The notes under the pieces were generated by a model that saw only the letters and a list, made by a program, of their open reading frames with translations, was not told the DNA's origin and ran no database searches. A stretch of DNA of 28,653 nt, from the NCBI RefSeq assembly GCF_000330505.1, contig NW_004440263.1, forward strand, positions 319,698-348,350, given 5' to 3'. The number at the start of each line of letters is the position of its first letter. The first letter of the stretch is position 1. This DNA is from Entamoeba invadens IP1 (lineage: Eukaryota; Evosea; Mastigamoebida; Endamoebidae). The position numbers were made by a program, and so were the translations under genes. Positions 9,325 to 17,646 of the stretch are shown here, one piece after another.

Positions 9325-11967
9325 TTAATTAACTCTTAAAATTGTTTCTTCGTAGCAATTGAACAACAAATCGAGAACATCTTCAATTTTTGAATATTCA
9401 ACAAATTCAAACTCTTTCCCACCAATATTTTGCAAATTTATAATCAACCACATAAAATATATTACATATCTACCGCAGTTAGTGGAATTTGTTTGTTGTG
9501 TTGTATTTATTTCATTGTATGAATTCTCGCAATAACACTGATGTCTTTCCATAAAGTGACAAATTGCAATAAAATATGAAGTTACTTCGTTTGAATAATG
9601 TTTTGTATATTCTTTGTTTGAATCAAGTAAATGAACTTCTCTTGCTTCTCCACATTTTTTAATAACAAATAAGATCCAATGTCCAACATCTTTCACATTT
9701 TGACTATTGATACAAATTGGGAAAAAAACAAAAGTTTTTTGTTTAATATCTATCAAACATTTTCTCTTGTTTTCAAATATCATTTCCGCTTGACAACAAC
9801 CACTGTCAAAAATATAAAAGAAATCGTTTTCATTCATAATTTGAATAGTTTCCATCATGTCATTCAACATAGAAGATGTTAAAACTGAAGAAAACAATTT
9901 AGTCCTTATTACATTTTTATATGTATCGTCTTCAATTTGAGCACTGTTAAAGTCATCATCAGATGTAATTTTTGTAGTTACATGTTCAGGATCAACATCT
10001 TTTATTACAATAACATCACCTTCCCCAACACAGCAATCATGAAGATTTTCAATTATCATCGATTTATCATTACAGCCTTTTTTCACTCCGTCACTTGTTT
10101 CAATACTTATTTTTTGAAATTCCATATTTTTTCTGTTTACGAGTGAATTGACATAATTCATAAACAATATCGCACTTTCCATTTCATTCTTTGATTTTCT
10201 TACCAAATAATCAAGATCATCGGTGTTAAATGCCGTCATTTTCATTTCCAACAATCGACTATTCATGTTTTCGTATATTTCTTTAACGTTGCCGACCAAT
10301 TCAAATGTCTGTGGAGAAGGTTGTTTGGTTGTAATATCTTCTTTATTTAAATCGGAAAACAGTTGTGTTGTTTTATAATAAAACGACTCTCTTGTGTCAC
10401 TGTTTTCAAAATCACATGCATCAAATAGTCTTTGTTGTTCAGATTCAAACAAACCAATGTGATTTTTAATCTTTAATTCATGGTTTTCTGTTTTTTGAAG
10501 TGGCCTCTTGGTCAAATGATAATTAAATACACTGCATGCAAATTGGACAAAACAATTGAAGTGAATAAAACCAAATCCATAGGGAACCTGAAAAAATCTC
10601 CAGTAAACTCCAAATCTAGCAAAGACTCTTTCGACGACATTCCGCATTTTCGTATGAAACAAATTAACATATTTAGACAACGGTTCATCACGTACATTTT
10701 TAATTGGAGTAAAAACCAATTCACTGTTTTTGGAGTAATAACCCAAATCTCCCAAAGTGTAACTATCGGGTGGAATACCAGAATAATTATGAAGAAATAG
10801 ATTATTGTCATTCACAGAACCTTCGGATGTTGCAAAATCAACTATAAAACCATCTCTAACAACAACTTGAAACTTGGCTCCAGCTGTGTTAATCTTTTTG
10901 GAAAACATAGAAACATCTCTAATTTTAATAACTTTCTTTTCATCCGTTACATAATTGACCCATTTGCTTTTTGAAATAACACTTTTGGAATCAACAGCTG
11001 TATACGCATACATTGACTGTGGATAAATTTGACTTACCAGTGCCGGCTGTCCGAGTGCAAATGGAGTATAAATCATTGAATTTGATTGGACACTTTTAAT
11101 CAAATTATTTTCAATTTTTTCTCCAAATTCACTTAAAAAATGTGTTATGTGAGATTTTACGAAACTTGACATTCGATTTAAATTCCTTTTTCTCCACAAA
11201 GAAAATGGTTCATCTTCACCATTTTCAAGTTTGAGCTTTTTTGTAAAAGGAGAAAATCTTTCCAATTGGAGTAACGTGAACAATAATGTATAACTAACAC
11301 CGGTTCTCAACAATGCAAGCAAAATAAACAATTCTGATTTTTCTGATATTGTTTTGGAACCATGAGTTTTTAAAGTTGATTGTGTGAATGGTGTGAATTC
11401 AAAACCATTTTGTTTTATATTAAATGAGCATGTTGAAGATGTTATTATATCGAATAGCTCGTTAAATTCTGTAATAGAAATACCTGTCATTACAAACATC
11501 TGAATATCGTTGATAATAAATCCTTTCATGACATCTCCAATTTCATTGGATTTAATATATACATCAGAACTATTTTCTGTGCTTGACATCTCTGATAATT
11601 TTAGTTTTTGAGCTTCTTTTAACAATTCAAATTTGGTTTGTTTTTTTAAGGGTGTGTGGGTTGTGCTCCTAATATAAGCAACATCATCAAGTGTTAAAGT
11701 GTGTTCACTTTCAAATGGAAACTTTTCAAATTGTACATATTTTTGAGAGTTCAGAACGCAATTCATTGAAACATCTTTCATTGGCATTTTTTTCTTTTGT
11801 GTTACTTCTTTCTTTGGTTTCATTTCTGTAATTTTATCTTTTTGTGATGACTTGGTTTTTGTTTTTTCTTTTTGTTTAACAACGCACGACGTTTTTAAAA
11901 CACTTTTTAATGTATTAACCACCTCCGTTTCAAAACAATTAGAAGTTATTTTTCCTGCATGTTTCAT
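9325..11967 (-). CDS. DDE transposase fused to a Ulp1-like cysteine protease
   Basis: 880 residues, ATG start at 11967 in the A-rich context usual for Entamoeba, no interruption. Residues 30-65 are lysine-rich, a likely nuclear-targeting or DNA-contacting tail. Residues ~208-270 resemble the helix-turn-helix that precedes DDE domains of the Harbinger type (LFILLALLRTGVSYTLLF). The catalytic domain shows D326 (AVDSK), D407 (LGDLGYYS) and E446 (RNVVERVFARFG), the latter two 39 positions apart, in the surroundings typical of IS5/PIF-Harbinger-like transposases. Residues ~715-845 form a C48 (Ulp1) protease domain: H763 in GHWILFV, D782 in LLDSN, Q825 and C831 in QQTNSTNCGRY, with the usual Q-to-C spacing. 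It should cut and insert transposon DNA; the protease may process the fusion itself or remove SUMO-like modifiers (inference). No residue needed by either domain is missing. Region ~560-710 is unassigned. Ulp1 domains are known from some MULE and CACTA elements, but I do not know of this pairing. Confidence 0.9.
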   Translation of the reverse strand: MKHAGKITSNCFETEVVNTLKSVLKTSCVVKQKEKTKTKSSQKDKITEMKPKKEVTQKKKMPMKDVSMNCVLNSQKYVQFEKFPFESEHTLTLDDVAYIRSTTHTPLKKQTKFELLKEAQKLKLSEMSSTENSSDVYIKSNEIGDVMKGFIINDIQMFVMTGISITEFNELFDIITSSTCSFNIKQNGFEFTPFTQSTLKTHGSKTISEKSELFILLALLRTGVSYTLLFTLLQLERFSPFTKKLKLENGEDEPFSLWRKRNLNRMSSFVKSHITHFLSEFGEKIENNLIKSVQSNSMIYTPFALGQPALVSQIYPQSMYAYTAVDSKSVISKSKWVNYVTDEKKVIKIRDVSMFSKKINTAGAKFQVVVRDGFIVDFATSEGSVNDNNLFLHNYSGIPPDSYTLGDLGYYSKNSELVFTPIKNVRDEPLSKYVNLFHTKMRNVVERVFARFGVYWRFFQVPYGFGFIHFNCFVQFACSVFNYHLTKRPLQKTENHELKIKNHIGLFESEQQRLFDACDFENSDTRESFYYKTTQLFSDLNKEDITTKQPSPQTFELVGNVKEIYENMNSRLLEMKMTAFNTDDLDYLVRKSKNEMESAILFMNYVNSLVNRKNMEFQKISIETSDGVKKGCNDKSMIIENLHDCCVGEGDVIVIKDVDPEHVTTKITSDDDFNSAQIEDDTYKNVIRTKLFSSVLTSSMLNDMMETIQIMNENDFFYIFDSGCCQAEMIFENKRKCLIDIKQKTFVFFPICINSQNVKDVGHWILFVIKKCGEAREVHLLDSNKEYTKHYSNEVTSYFIAICHFMERHQCYCENSYNEINTTQQTNSTNCGRYVIYFMWLIINLQNIGGKEFEFVEYSKIEDVLDLLFNCYEETILRVN

Positions 11968-12117
11968 TTTGTTTTTTGAGTTTCTTTTACATAAACTTAC
12001 ATTTAATTGGTTTTTATTTATAGGAAAATGGTTTTTATTTTTGGTTTTTCCAGCGATTTTTTTTATTATGACTGGAACGTCCTAACCTATAATTGTAATA
12101 AAAATAAAAGTATCTAT

Positions 12118-12879
12118 TTATAAATAGTAATTTTCAGTTAATTTACTAACATCTAAATTATTGGTCGATGTATAATGTTCTAATATCGGAAGCATCTTAT
12201 TAATAATTCCATCTCTCATATTATTTTGATTGTTTTCTAATTCTTCTATTTTCTTAAGTAATAATTCCAATTGTTCTTGCTTTTCGCATTCAATATTTCT
12301 GACTTTATTGTCGAGATCATTTTTCGTAATTCTAATTTGTTTCTTAATTAATGTTTGTTTACCTTTAATCTTACATAATACATAACTATTAATATAAATT
12401 ATAGCATTTAAATCTTTTGTATTGATTAAGTTAACTTCTGAATTATTATTAATAAATCTATTGATTTCTTTGTTACATTGTTTTAACATATCTATTTCTT
12501 TTAAATTGTATTTGTTTATTATCTTCTGTAACGCAATAATATGTTTAGAAATAAAATCAGATAAAGTTTGGGTCTTTGACATGGGACTTTGTCCGGAATG
12601 TTTTTGACCACATCTTTTAGATGTGTCGATGTTTCGCTTAATATCATATTCATTTTCACTTTCATCAATTTCATTTAGAGAATAACTCATACCAAATGCT
12701 GTTTTTGGTGTCACATCGTTTACTGTTTGGAGTGTCGTCTTTCTTACTTTAATAATTTCAGAAGTATCTATTTGTTTTAATGGGTTTGTCTTTGTAGTTT
12801 GATTTGTTTTGTTAGAAGATAACAAATTTTTGAAAAATGTTTTTAATGACTTTGATTGAGAAGTATTATCTATACTCGT
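12118..12879 (-). CDS. Coiled-coil protein of the DDE-Ulp1 transposon (5' end unclear)
   Basis: The open frame runs from just after a stop at 12882-12880 to the TAA at 12118. It has no ATG before 12690; an ATG start there would give 190 residues (MSYSLNEIDESENEYD). Alternatively it is the last exon of a spliced gene: an ATG at 13045 opens a 62-nt frame ending at a GTATGT donor (12983-12978), but the acceptor that keeps the frame (ending CGAG at 12875) is not the TAG usual in Entamoeba. The protein is polar, with a heptad-rich stretch near its C-terminal third (LDNKVRNIECEKQEQLELL onward), suggesting oligomerisation. I recognise no family. Transposons of the Harbinger type often carry a second DNA-binding protein that helps the transposase; this one could play that part, but no Myb/SANT motif is visible. 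It lies 150 bp upstream of the transposase gene, same strand. Confidence 0.6.
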   Translation of the reverse strand, partial: TSIDNTSQSKSLKTFFKNLLSSNKTNQTTKTNPLKQIDTSEIIKVRKTTLQTVNDVTPKTAFGMSYSLNEIDESENEYDIKRNIDTSKRCGQKHSGQSPMSKTQTLSDFISKHIIALQKIINKYNLKEIDMLKQCNKEINRFINNNSEVNLINTKDLNAIIYINSYVLCKIKGKQTLIKKQIRITKNDLDNKVRNIECEKQEQLELLLKKIEELENNQNNMRDGIINKMLPILEHYTSTNNLDVSKLTENYYL

Positions 12880-13150
12880 TTATATGAAGATAAAAATAAA
12901 AATATATTATTTATATATTTCTAAATATATTATTAATAAAGTATTATTAATGTATTATTATAATAACTATAAAAATAACATACTCGATAGATATCTTCAG
13001 ATAAGATGAAAAATATATTACTTTGTTTTTACGAAAAAAATACATTCATGTTAAAATAACAGTAAATATCAATTAAATTACCTGAACTGTAATTTCATTA
13101 ATGAAAAATATTTGTTTATCAGCTCCCTTACAATAACTATTTTTCATATA

Positions 13151-13369
13151 AACAGCACCAGAAAACTGTCGTACAACAGAAAATAGTCGTAGACATTGTT
13201 GTTTTTCTGTATATTATCGGGTTTTTATTTTTTCAAAACTCAATTTTTTTCCTGATTGTTTAGCCAAATTTTATATGTGAGAAAAATTCCCGATTTTTTG
13301 GTTTGTTTAATACTAAAATCACAAGTGTACGACAATTTTCTTGCTGTACGACTATTTTCTGTTGGTCTT
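13151..13369. mobile_element. 219-bp TA-flanked miniature element
   Basis: Bordered by TA (13149-13150 and 13370-13371). The ends form ~40-bp imperfect inverted repeats, each built from two copies of a 15-16-bp motif of the form AGAAAATAGTCGTAC. On the left they begin AACAGCACCAGAAAACTGTC; the complement of the right end begins AAGACCAACAGAAAATAGTC. There is no coding content. It lies inside the DDE-Ulp1 transposon between the acidic and coiled-coil frames, so it arrived after that transposon. Confidence 0.75.
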
Positions 13370-13452
13370 TAGTTATGAAATTTTTGATAATTATCTTGAT
13401 TATTTAAACACATCAATATTTCATAACCTTTTTGTATAACATTAGGACTAAC

Positions 13453-13727
13453 TTAATATTTTATTATTACATCTTTATTTTTGTTATTTCTAATATACTT
13501 GTTGAAATATTGTTTAAATTTATTAATTTTTGTTTCAAATTTAGTATAATCACATTCTAAGTTAGCTACTACTTTATTATCTTCTTCATTATAATAAACA
13601 TAATCATTTATATCTTCTTCACTTGATTCATCATTACCATCAGAATAATCATGGTTTTCTATAACATTTTCATCACTAGGTTCACTAATATTTTCGTTTT
13701 CAGAATCATCAATATCTTCATCCAACA
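13453..13727 (-). CDS. Acidic protein or terminal exon of the DDE-Ulp1 transposon
   Basis: A 91-codon frame closes at 13453. Its first half is dense in Asp, Glu and Ser (LDEDIDDSENENISEPSDEN) and its last third is basic (KFETKINKFKQYFNKYIRNN). The frame has no ATG at all; an in-frame stop lies just upstream (near 13734-13736). The sequence immediately before it reads TTAG in the sense direction, a fair Entamoeba 3' splice site, so this may be the second exon of a gene whose first exon lies between here and the right TIR, or it may be a decayed gene. No family recognised. Composition is like acidic regulatory proteins, but function is unknown. Confidence 0.45.
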
Positions 13728-13833
13728 CTAAATTGTTAATCAGTTTTACGTCACTTCGTGACTGAAGTTCGAAAAATCGTAAAGGACAAATTTCAATATA
13801 TTTTTAAAAGCGGAATCAATTATCCCTTCTATC

Positions 13834-14119
13834 ATTTTAAGGAAAATAAAAAATCATATTAATATAAATTTACTATAAAAATACATTACTATAAATTTAC
13901 TATAAATATTGGTCCAGAATTAAATTCATGCTACACGTCTTAGCGTTTAGTTAAATTATGATAAAATATAGTTTAAAATGATTTTAAAATTTGGAACTCT
14001 TTAATTCCGAATTTTGGGAAAATTCAGATCTCCGCGTCCCCTTCGCGTTTTAATTAAATTATGATAAAATATAGATTAAAATAATGGTGACCCGAAATCC
14101 ACATAGTTTATTTACTACT
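13834..14119 (-). repeat. Right TIR of the DDE-Ulp1 transposon, intact
   Basis: 286 bp, uninterrupted. This copy is the inverted counterpart of 8053-8312 plus 9123-9148. It serves as the empty-site reference that proves the 808-bp insertion in the left copy. Confidence 0.92.
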
Positions 14120-14179
14120 ACAACAATAATCAGGGTTTTATATTAATATCAATATCAATAACAATCTAATAAACTTAAA

Positions 14180-16377
14180 ATGAGTTTACCAAACGCAATG
14201 GAAAAAACTGAACCTACTTTTGGTAACCCGATACCACCTTGGATGTTCGAAAAATACATTCGACGCCTTTTGATATAGAAAAAGTGACAATAATTGTCAA
14301 AGAAACCACTAAGATTACGATATGGGGGTGTTAAGTTTTCTTTGTTTTCATCACAACATACCGATAAGACTAAATTCACACAGAATTTTTGTTGTTGTTT
14401 TAATGGATGAACTCGTCAAATGAATATTCACATTTCGAAAGATGGAAAAAGCATTGAATCAATTTCTACAACGGTACAACATGACCACTCATTTGATGTT
14501 TAATCAGCACATGATTATTAGACTTTTGATTAAGAGACAATCGAAAAAATATAAGTTTTGGTATACACAATATTAAGTCAGCTCAAATAGCTTCATCGTG
14601 TGAGATTGTTGTTAATTCAAAAAGAATAAAGTGTATGTTATAAAATGAGTATGATTCAAGAACGGCAGATCAAGCAAAGACTTTGTTGTCTCTTTGTGTT
14701 GATTTGAAAGTTTTTATTACTCATGTAATCAAAACACAAAGAGGATAATTTGATGTTTGTTATTTTTAAATAGTCAACTATTCCAAACTACTTGAAACTC
14801 CAATATTTATTGACGACACTGCACTCACAAATCACTTTATTTTTATTTGGTTGTTGAAGTCTGTGGAAATCTCAATGGAAACACTTATATTCAATTTTTG
14901 CACTTTTAAGAAATCGCACAACAATAAGCTTTGAAAAATTATTTTTTTTACCTAACAACGGGTGATAATAGAGTGTGCATTTTGTGATAGATGTCTTGCT
15001 CAAAAGAATGCTCTTCTTTCTATATTTCCCTGTATTAAATTGTTTCATTGTATTCGACACATTAGAAGAGATCTACAAGTAGCATTTGGGAACAACTCAG
15101 TTATTTTAAAACTTTTCGAAGAAATTATTGCTGGTGTTCTAAACGAAAAAGACTTCATTTCAGAATCAATCAAGCATTCGGGGTATGAACTTAGCTCATA
15201 ATAATTGAAAGAATTAATGATTGTATAAAAGATGGTGATATATAAACGGGAGATTGTTTAACTTCGGATGCTGAGTTATTTTTGGAAACTCTGATTGAAC
15301 TCAAAGATCTAAGAAAAAATCAAAAAACCAAAATCAAAAAACCAAAATCAGAGTATTGTAAAACTTAATTAAATAAAAAGACTTGTGGTTACCATCTCAC
15401 GTTCTTGTGTATACCAATTCTCAAACGACCAATAGGATCAAATGCTATTTCCGATATTATAAACAGAAACTGGGAAATGTGGTTTGTGTACTCGTTGAGT
15501 TTGCCAAAACAGTGATCAACGATGCAAGAAAAATTAATTTGAACTCTCATAAAGAAACATTTTTCAATATTGAAATAGCACAATACATTATTCCACGTGA
15601 CATTTTATTTAACATAAGTTCTGATGTAGTAAACAATTTATGTCATATACTCATATTGGAAAATAATAAAATTTACTTAAAATAAATGTACCTTTATTTC
15701 ATGCACTTGTAAATTGTTTATTTTGTTTTATTACCCGTGTATACACATTATCAAAAATTGCATAGAATTTACCAAATTCCCATTATCTCAACTTTGCTTT
15801 GGGAAAGAAGTGTTTTTTTTCAAGTGAGTTTAAAAAGGTTACCCACACAAAAAAGACGAGAGAAGAAACGAATTTGTCTATTCAAAAACATGTGGTGAAA
15901 TTCAATACAATCTCGAGGAAATAGAGCCTATTTTAAAAGCAAATTCGGATCGCTTAACCGAGTTCTGGAATTTGGTAGAAAATGTAGAATAAACAAAAGG
16001 ATGGAAGAGGAGTTAGTAAACTTGGATATAGTAATTAGTAAATAATCTACACAAAAAACATTGTATGCACACATAGCCACAACTCAAATTGAAACTATTG
16101 TTATATTGGTTACATAAGAACCATTTGATTTACCAATTTGTAAAGAGAGCTCGATAAGAAGAAGCGTTCTTCAATTTGGAGAAAACTTAATAAATTTAAT
16201 GAGACAAAAATAGATAGGACCTTCACTAAGAAGACTTGTAAAAATGGTTAAAAATAAAGGTCGATTCAAAAACCCAACATTATGTAATGTAGAACAAAAA
16301 AACGAAAAACAACACTATGTGGAAAATGTCAACAATATGGTCACAACAAACAAACGTGTTCAATGATTAAGAAATAA
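14180..16377 (+). pseudogene. Mutator-like transposase relic with CCHC zinc knuckle (MULE-2)
   Basis: Pieces of one protein are spread over all three plus-strand frames. The probable start is ATG 14180 (MSLPNAMEKTEPTFGN), and a frame change follows near 14270. Recognisable MULE segments are IFIDDT near 14805, GNLNGNTYIQF near 14865, and AFCDRCLAQKNALLSIFP with KLFHCIRHIRRDL at 14975-15080. TTNRIKCYFRYYKQKLGN at about 15432-15485 has K where the catalytic Glu is expected. The C-terminus holds CGKCQQYGHNKQTC (16318-16359), a CCHC zinc knuckle typical of MULE C-termini, followed by a stop at 16375. Numerous stops and frame changes show it is dead. The transposase would have cut and inserted the element bounded by the 7985 and 16545 repeats. 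The DDE-Ulp1 transposon lies just upstream, between this gene and its left TIR. Confidence 0.75.
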
Positions 16378-16473
16378 TTTGCAACTTGGTGATTAGATTG
16401 TGGTTTGTAAATATAAAAAATTATAAGTAATTCGTAAGTTCATTCGAAAAACAAAAACAAATAATTTATTATA

Positions 16474-16545
16474 TTGTTATTATAAACTGACATTGAGCAT
16501 TTACTAATGATTTTCATTGTTTTTAAATAGATATTTTTATTTATT
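16474..16545 (-). repeat. MULE-2 right TIR
   Basis: The complement matches 7985-8052 in three blocks (ATAAATAAAAATATC, TTAGTAAATGCTCAAT, TTTATAATAACAA). It lies ~100 bp after the transposase relic. Confidence 0.7.
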
Positions 16546-17436
16546 GTTGTGGTGAAATAAGTCGGTCCCAATTTTTGTTCTTTGGTTGTTATTTTAACAA
16601 CTAAAATTCAGAAAGATGAACAATCACTTGACACAGGACTTTTTAAAACTAAGTTAAAAACAGGATTTGATTTTTGATTGCATAATAAATTATGAAAAAA
16701 AAGAAACTTTTTGATAATAATTGTGGTTAAAGTTTTTATAAAAAACAAAATTGTTATAACCAGTTAACAACCCAATGCTGCTCTTTTTAACAGTTTTTCA
16801 AAAATTTGTCCCAAAACTGTTAATAATTAATTCAAAATCAAACAATTTTGAATTATTATTAGGTGATTTTCCTGAAAAAATAGATAAAAACAAATAAATA
16901 ACAATTATCATAATACAATTTTTTTTATCAAGTAATCGTTTTGTTCATTTATTTTTTATATAAAAAACTTATAGGCAAAACAGAACAAAAATTACAACCA
17001 AAATAATAAAGAGTTGGTGGAAAATAAGTCAGCTTAGCAAATTTTAGTTCAAGAGAATATTTATTATTTTAAATAAATAACATTTTGTATTATTTCAAAA
17101 ACATTAATTAAAAAATAAAAAAAACAATTAAAAAAATTTGTAAAACCAAACAATGGTTGATTTTTTTATATTTACGTTAATAAAATTATGTTTCGGATAC
17201 TTAACACGGTTTTGTTGTTGTGGTTTTGTTACCTCATAAACAGTCAATTGCAACAACTTGATGTTTTTTTGTAATTGAAAATAATGATTTGGCAAATATA
17301 AAAGAAAGCAAATTTGAAATATATCAAGATGACAGTCTTTTTTGCTCAAAATTTTTGGCTCGAACCAAAAGTATTTTTAATATTCGATTTTTAATTGGCA
17401 CATTTTTTATTTAAAATTGTGGGGATTTGGTTGAAT
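16546..17436. other. Spacer between the two MULEs with a duplicated transposon-end motif
   Basis: No gene. Two ~40-bp segments, 16543-16580 and 17013-17051, resemble each other in the same orientation: GGTGAAATAAGTCGG followed by CAATTTTTGTTC, and GGTGGAAAATAAGTCAG followed by CAAATTTTAGTTC. The second is preceded by TAAAGAGTT, so it looks like the left end of a TA-inserting element related to the one at 3014. No inverted partner is visible. Confidence 0.5.
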
Positions 17437-17445
17437 TATGTGGAA

Positions 17446-17582
17446 TTTTGGCTGGGATAGTTTCTATATATGCATTGACAAATTTGTTTTTTGAACTCCA
17501 ATAATTTGAAATGCCAATAACATTCTCAGTAAAATATTTTTATACACAACTTTTTATTATAATAAAAACAATTTTAAACAAC
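17446..17582 (+). repeat. MULE-1 left TIR
   Basis: 137 bp. It matches the complement of 19710-19843 nearly throughout, including GAACTCCAATAATTTGAAAT and CATTCTCAGTAAAATATTTT. Confidence 0.9.
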
Positions 17583-17646
17583 TTTTAATTTATTATTTGG
17601 TTCAAATAATATAGTTTATTAAAAAAAATATCCATAATTACCATTA

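Larger units (their letters stand above)
8053..14119 (-). mobile_element. Transposon encoding a DDE transposase-Ulp1 protease fusion
   Basis: The element is 6067 bp, bounded by inverted repeats of 286 bp that look identical or nearly so once an insertion in the left one is removed. The ends begin AGTAGTAAATAAACTATGTG. A 4-bp ACAA flanks it (8049-8052 and 14120-14123) and is the best candidate target duplication, although the site is low in complexity. All its genes lie on the minus strand: an acidic frame, a coiled-coil frame and the 880-residue DDE-Ulp1 protein. Without its two nested insertions the element is ~5.0 kb. Near-identical TIRs and an intact large gene argue for recent mobility. 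The transposase resembles the IS5/PIF-Harbinger group, yet such long TIRs and a 4-bp duplication are atypical for that group, so it may represent a separate lineage (inference). Confidence 0.85.
7985..16545 (+). mobile_element. Mutator-like element MULE-2, split by a nested transposon
   Basis: Inverted repeats of ~70 bp lie at 7985-8052 and 16474-16545. Shared blocks are ATAAATAAAAATATC, TTAGTAAATGCTCAAT and TTTATAATAACAA, in the same order with small gaps. The repeats enclose a decayed Mutator-like transposase (14180-16377). The 8053-14119 transposon sits inside the left repeat. Removing it with one copy of a 4-bp ACAA duplication rejoins TTTATAATAACAA to CAATAAT, which restores similarity to the right repeat. 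The native element would be ~2.5 kb, close to MULE-1 (2.4 kb). The outer limits are uncertain: weak similarity continues outward (GGTTGATACATTTCA versus GACCGACTTATTTCA), and I found no convincing 9-bp target duplication. Confidence 0.7.

Noticed and set aside
10480..10800. 106-codon plus-strand frame inside the transposase gene
   Set aside because: It is the antisense shadow of the DDE domain coding region; no independent protein features.
8053..14119. Polinton/Maverick, because of long TIRs starting AG and a Ulp1-like cysteine protease
   Set aside because: No DNA polymerase B, integrase, packaging ATPase or capsid gene; the protease is fused to a DDE transposase; no 6-bp target duplication; the element is only ~5 kb.
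7551..15701. Exact 18-bp inverted repeat (TGAAATAAAGGTACATTT at 7551-7568 and inverted at 15684-15701) suggesting an 8-kb element
   Set aside because: The pair would overlap MULE-2 without nesting in it, the right member lies in what looks like MULE-2 coding relic, neither end has a TA duplication that matches, and an 18-bp match is not far from chance in a 28-kb AT-rich window.
17128..17349. 73-codon minus-strand frame left of MULE-1
   Set aside because: No ATG start and no recognisable motif; composition as expected of AT-rich DNA.
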